Source: Klebsiella sp. WP3-W18-ESBL-02 | GTDB taxonomy: Bacteria; Pseudomonadota; Gammaproteobacteria; Enterobacterales; Enterobacteriaceae | NCBI RefSeq assembly: GCF_014168815.1 | Contig: NZ_AP021972.1 | Location: forward strand, 4,464,001 to 4,528,000 | Direction: 5' to 3' | Length of the DNA: 64,000 nt | Part shown: positions 62,335 to 64,000 of the stretch, piece by piece | How positions within the stretch are numbered: position 1 is the first letter of the stretch | Layout of the letters: the number at the start of each line of letters is the position of its first letter | Notes under the pieces: model-generated | The model's database searches: none | Told to the model about the DNA's origin: nothing | What the model saw: only the letters and a program-made list of their open reading frames with translations | Translations under genes and position numbers: made by a program

Positions 62335-63756
62335 ATGAGCAAAAAAATAGACCAAAAGAACATCGATAAACTTATCGAACTGGTCGGCGGACGCGACAAT
62401 ATCGCGACCGTCAGCCACTGCATCACACGCCTGCGCTTTGTGCTGAACGACCCGGCCAAAGCCTCCCCGAAAGCCATTGAAGAATTGCCGATGGTGAAGG
62501 GCTGCTTTACCAACGCAGGGCAGTTCCAGGTCGTTATCGGTACCGAAGTAGGCGACTACTATCAAGCTTTACTGGCGACCACCGGGCAAAAAGAGGCGGA
62601 TAAAGAACAGGCCAAGCTGGCAGCACGCCAGAATATGAAATGGCACGAGCAGTTAATTTCCCACTTTGCGGAAATCTTCTTCCCGCTGCTGCCAGCGCTG
62701 ATCAGCGGGGGTCTGATCTTAGGCTTCCGCAACGTCATCGGCGACCTGCCGATGAGCAACGGCCAGACGCTGGCGCAGATGCATCCGTCGCTGCAAACCA
62801 TTTATGACTTCTTATGGCTGATTGGCGAAGCCATCTTCTTCTACCTGCCGGTAGGCATCTGCTGGTCGGCGGTGAAGAAAATGGGCGGTACGCCGATTCT
62901 CGGCATCGTGCTGGGCGTCACCCTGGTGTCACCGCAGCTGATGAACGCCTACATGCTAGGCCAGCAGGTACCGGAAGTGTGGAACTTCGGCCTGTTTACC
63001 ATTGCCAAAGTCGGCTACCAGGCTCAGGTCATCCCGGCGCTGCTGGCAGGCCTGACGCTCGGCTTTATTGAGACGCGCCTGAAACGCATCGTGCCTGACT
63101 ACCTGTACCTGGTGATCGTACCGGTGTGTTCCATCATTCTCGCCGTATTCCTTGCTCACGCCATCATCGGCCCGTTCGGCCGCTGGATTGGCGACGGCGT
63201 GGCCTTTGCCGTTCGTCACCTGATGACCGGCAGCTTCGCGCCAATTGGCGCCGCGCTGTTTGGCTTCCTGTATGCGCCGCTGGTGATTACCGGCGTGCAT
63301 CAGACTACGCTGGCGATTGATATGCAGATGATCCAGAGCATGGGCGGCACCCCGGTATGGCCGATGATTGCCCTGTCTAACATCGCACAGGCTTCTGCGG
63401 TTGTCGGCATCATCATTTGCAGCCGTAAGGCGAATGAACGTGAGATCTCCGTCCCGGCGGCCATTTCCGCCTACCTTGGCGTCACCGAACCGGCGATGTA
63501 CGGGATCAACCTGAAGTATCGCTTCCCGATGCTCTGCGCCATGATTGGCTCCGGCATCGCCGGCCTGCTGTGCGGCCTGTATGGCGTGATGGCGAACGGT
63601 ATCGGCGTCGGCGGCCTGCCGGGCATTCTGTCCATTAAACCGGCCTTCTGGGGCATCTACAGCCTTGCGATGATTATCGCCGTCGTGGTGCCCATCCTTC
63701 TGACCATGGCGGTGTACAAACGCAAGCTGCGTCAGGGCACGCTGCCGGTCGCGTAA
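62335..63756 (+). CDS. treB: PTS trehalose transporter subunit IIBC TreB
   Basis: A 473-aa permease started at 62335. The N-terminal IIB domain has the phosphorylated cysteine in SHCITRLRF; the rest is the multi-spanning IIC domain. It imports trehalose as trehalose-6-phosphate with EIIA-Glc. It is co-transcribed with treC. Confidence 0.97.
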   Translation: MSKKIDQKNIDKLIELVGGRDNIATVSHCITRLRFVLNDPAKASPKAIEELPMVKGCFTNAGQFQVVIGTEVGDYYQALLATTGQKEADKEQAKLAARQNMKWHEQLISHFAEIFFPLLPALISGGLILGFRNVIGDLPMSNGQTLAQMHPSLQTIYDFLWLIGEAIFFYLPVGICWSAVKKMGGTPILGIVLGVTLVSPQLMNAYMLGQQVPEVWNFGLFTIAKVGYQAQVIPALLAGLTLGFIETRLKRIVPDYLYLVIVPVCSIILAVFLAHAIIGPFGRWIGDGVAFAVRHLMTGSFAPIGAALFGFLYAPLVITGVHQTTLAIDMQMIQSMGGTPVWPMIALSNIAQASAVVGIIICSRKANEREISVPAAISAYLGVTEPAMYGINLKYRFPMLCAMIGSGIAGLLCGLYGVMANGIGVGGLPGILSIKPAFWGIYSLAMIIAVVVPILLTMAVYKRKLRQGTLPVA

Positions 63757-63771
63757 ATCTCAACTCTGTTC

Positions 63772-63789
63772 GGGGCGCAATTGCGCCCC
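63772..63789. other. Hairpin between treB and treC
   Basis: GGGGCGCAATTGCGCCCC is a perfect 18-bp palindrome 15 nt after treB. It may stabilise the treB message or reduce read-through into treC. Confidence 0.65.
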
Positions 63790-63813
63790 TTCGCCTTCTT
63801 AAAGGACAATCCC

Positions 63814-64000
63814 ATGAATACACTTCCCCACTGGTGGCAAAACGGCGTTATCTACCAGATTTACCCGAAGAGCTTTCAGGACACCACCGGCCGCGGCACG
63901 GGAGATCTGCGCGGTGTGACGTCTCGTCTCGACTACCTGCAAAAACTCGGCATCGACGCCATCTGGCTGACCCCGTTCTACGTCTCACCGCAGGTCGACA
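63814..64000 (+). CDS. treC: Trehalose-6-phosphate hydrolase TreC, 5' part
   Basis: The first 62 codons of a GH13 enzyme, with WWQNGVIYQIYPKSFQDTTG and LGIDAIWLTPFY. It splits trehalose-6-phosphate into glucose and glucose-6-phosphate. The start follows AAAGGACAATCCC. The gene runs off the right edge. Confidence 0.96.
   Translation, partial: MNTLPHWWQNGVIYQIYPKSFQDTTGRGTGDLRGVTSRLDYLQKLGIDAIWLTPFYVSPQVD

Overview
The window is part of the chromosome of a member of the Enterobacteriaceae. The right third (about 40.7-64 kb) carries the familiar block ahr-yjgR-lptGF-pepA-holC-valS-yjgM-miaE-rraB-argI-yjgK-pyrLBI-ridA-mgtA-treRBC, with REP/BIME palindromes between genes. The presence of miaE, a non-K-12 gene beside yjgM and a variant mgtL leader point to a Citrobacter/Enterobacter/Salmonella-like host rather than E. 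coli K-12. The genus cannot be settled from the sequence alone.

The left two thirds (1 to about 40.4 kb) is a genomic island at the 3' end of the leuX tRNA gene (tRNA-Leu CAA, 40458-40542), with a P4-type integrase (38990-40258) just inside it. The island runs past the left edge, so its other attachment site is not seen. From left to right it holds: (i) an HTH protein, a RelE/ParE-RHH toxin-antitoxin pair, and the classic CP4/P4-like cluster DUF4942-cbtA-cbeA-yeeT-radC-ardB-DUF932-DUF905; (ii) P4-satellite-like genes (Gp2-type protein, AlpA) and a membrane phosphoethanolamine-transferase-like enzyme; (iii) two related secreted proteins and a zinc-ribbon/glycine-zipper protein; (iv) a defence region.

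The defence region (13.9-38.9 kb) starts with an AlbA_2/HATPase protein and a PHP-domain SMC-like ATPase on the minus strand, then a decayed TIR-domain gene, then a type 1 BREX locus on the plus strand: brxA, brxB, brxC, a GmrSD-like DUF262/HNH gene, pglX, pglZ, brxL. Two things make the BREX locus unusual. First, brxB is interrupted by a complete 1195-bp IS5 with CTAG target duplications; removing it restores one 204-codon frame. Second, pglX is in two separate genes, cut between the methyltransferase domain (26496-28430) and the target-recognition/C-terminal half (31936-33720). A two-gene cassette sits in the gap: a 154-aa protein with an R-N-x3-H (HEPN-like) motif and a 1000-aa reverse transcriptase-nitrilase fusion of the DRT type 1 (UG1) kind. 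The RT stop codon overlaps the start codon of the second pglX half, so the two are likely translationally coupled. This nested BREX/DRT arrangement is the main candidate for a previously undescribed system here.

A 32-bp perfect palindrome separates split pglX from pglZ-brxL, which fits the usual two-transcript layout of type 1 BREX loci. The core genes to the right look intact and ordinary, with recognisable ARG boxes, pyrL attenuator, mgtL leader and TreR operator.
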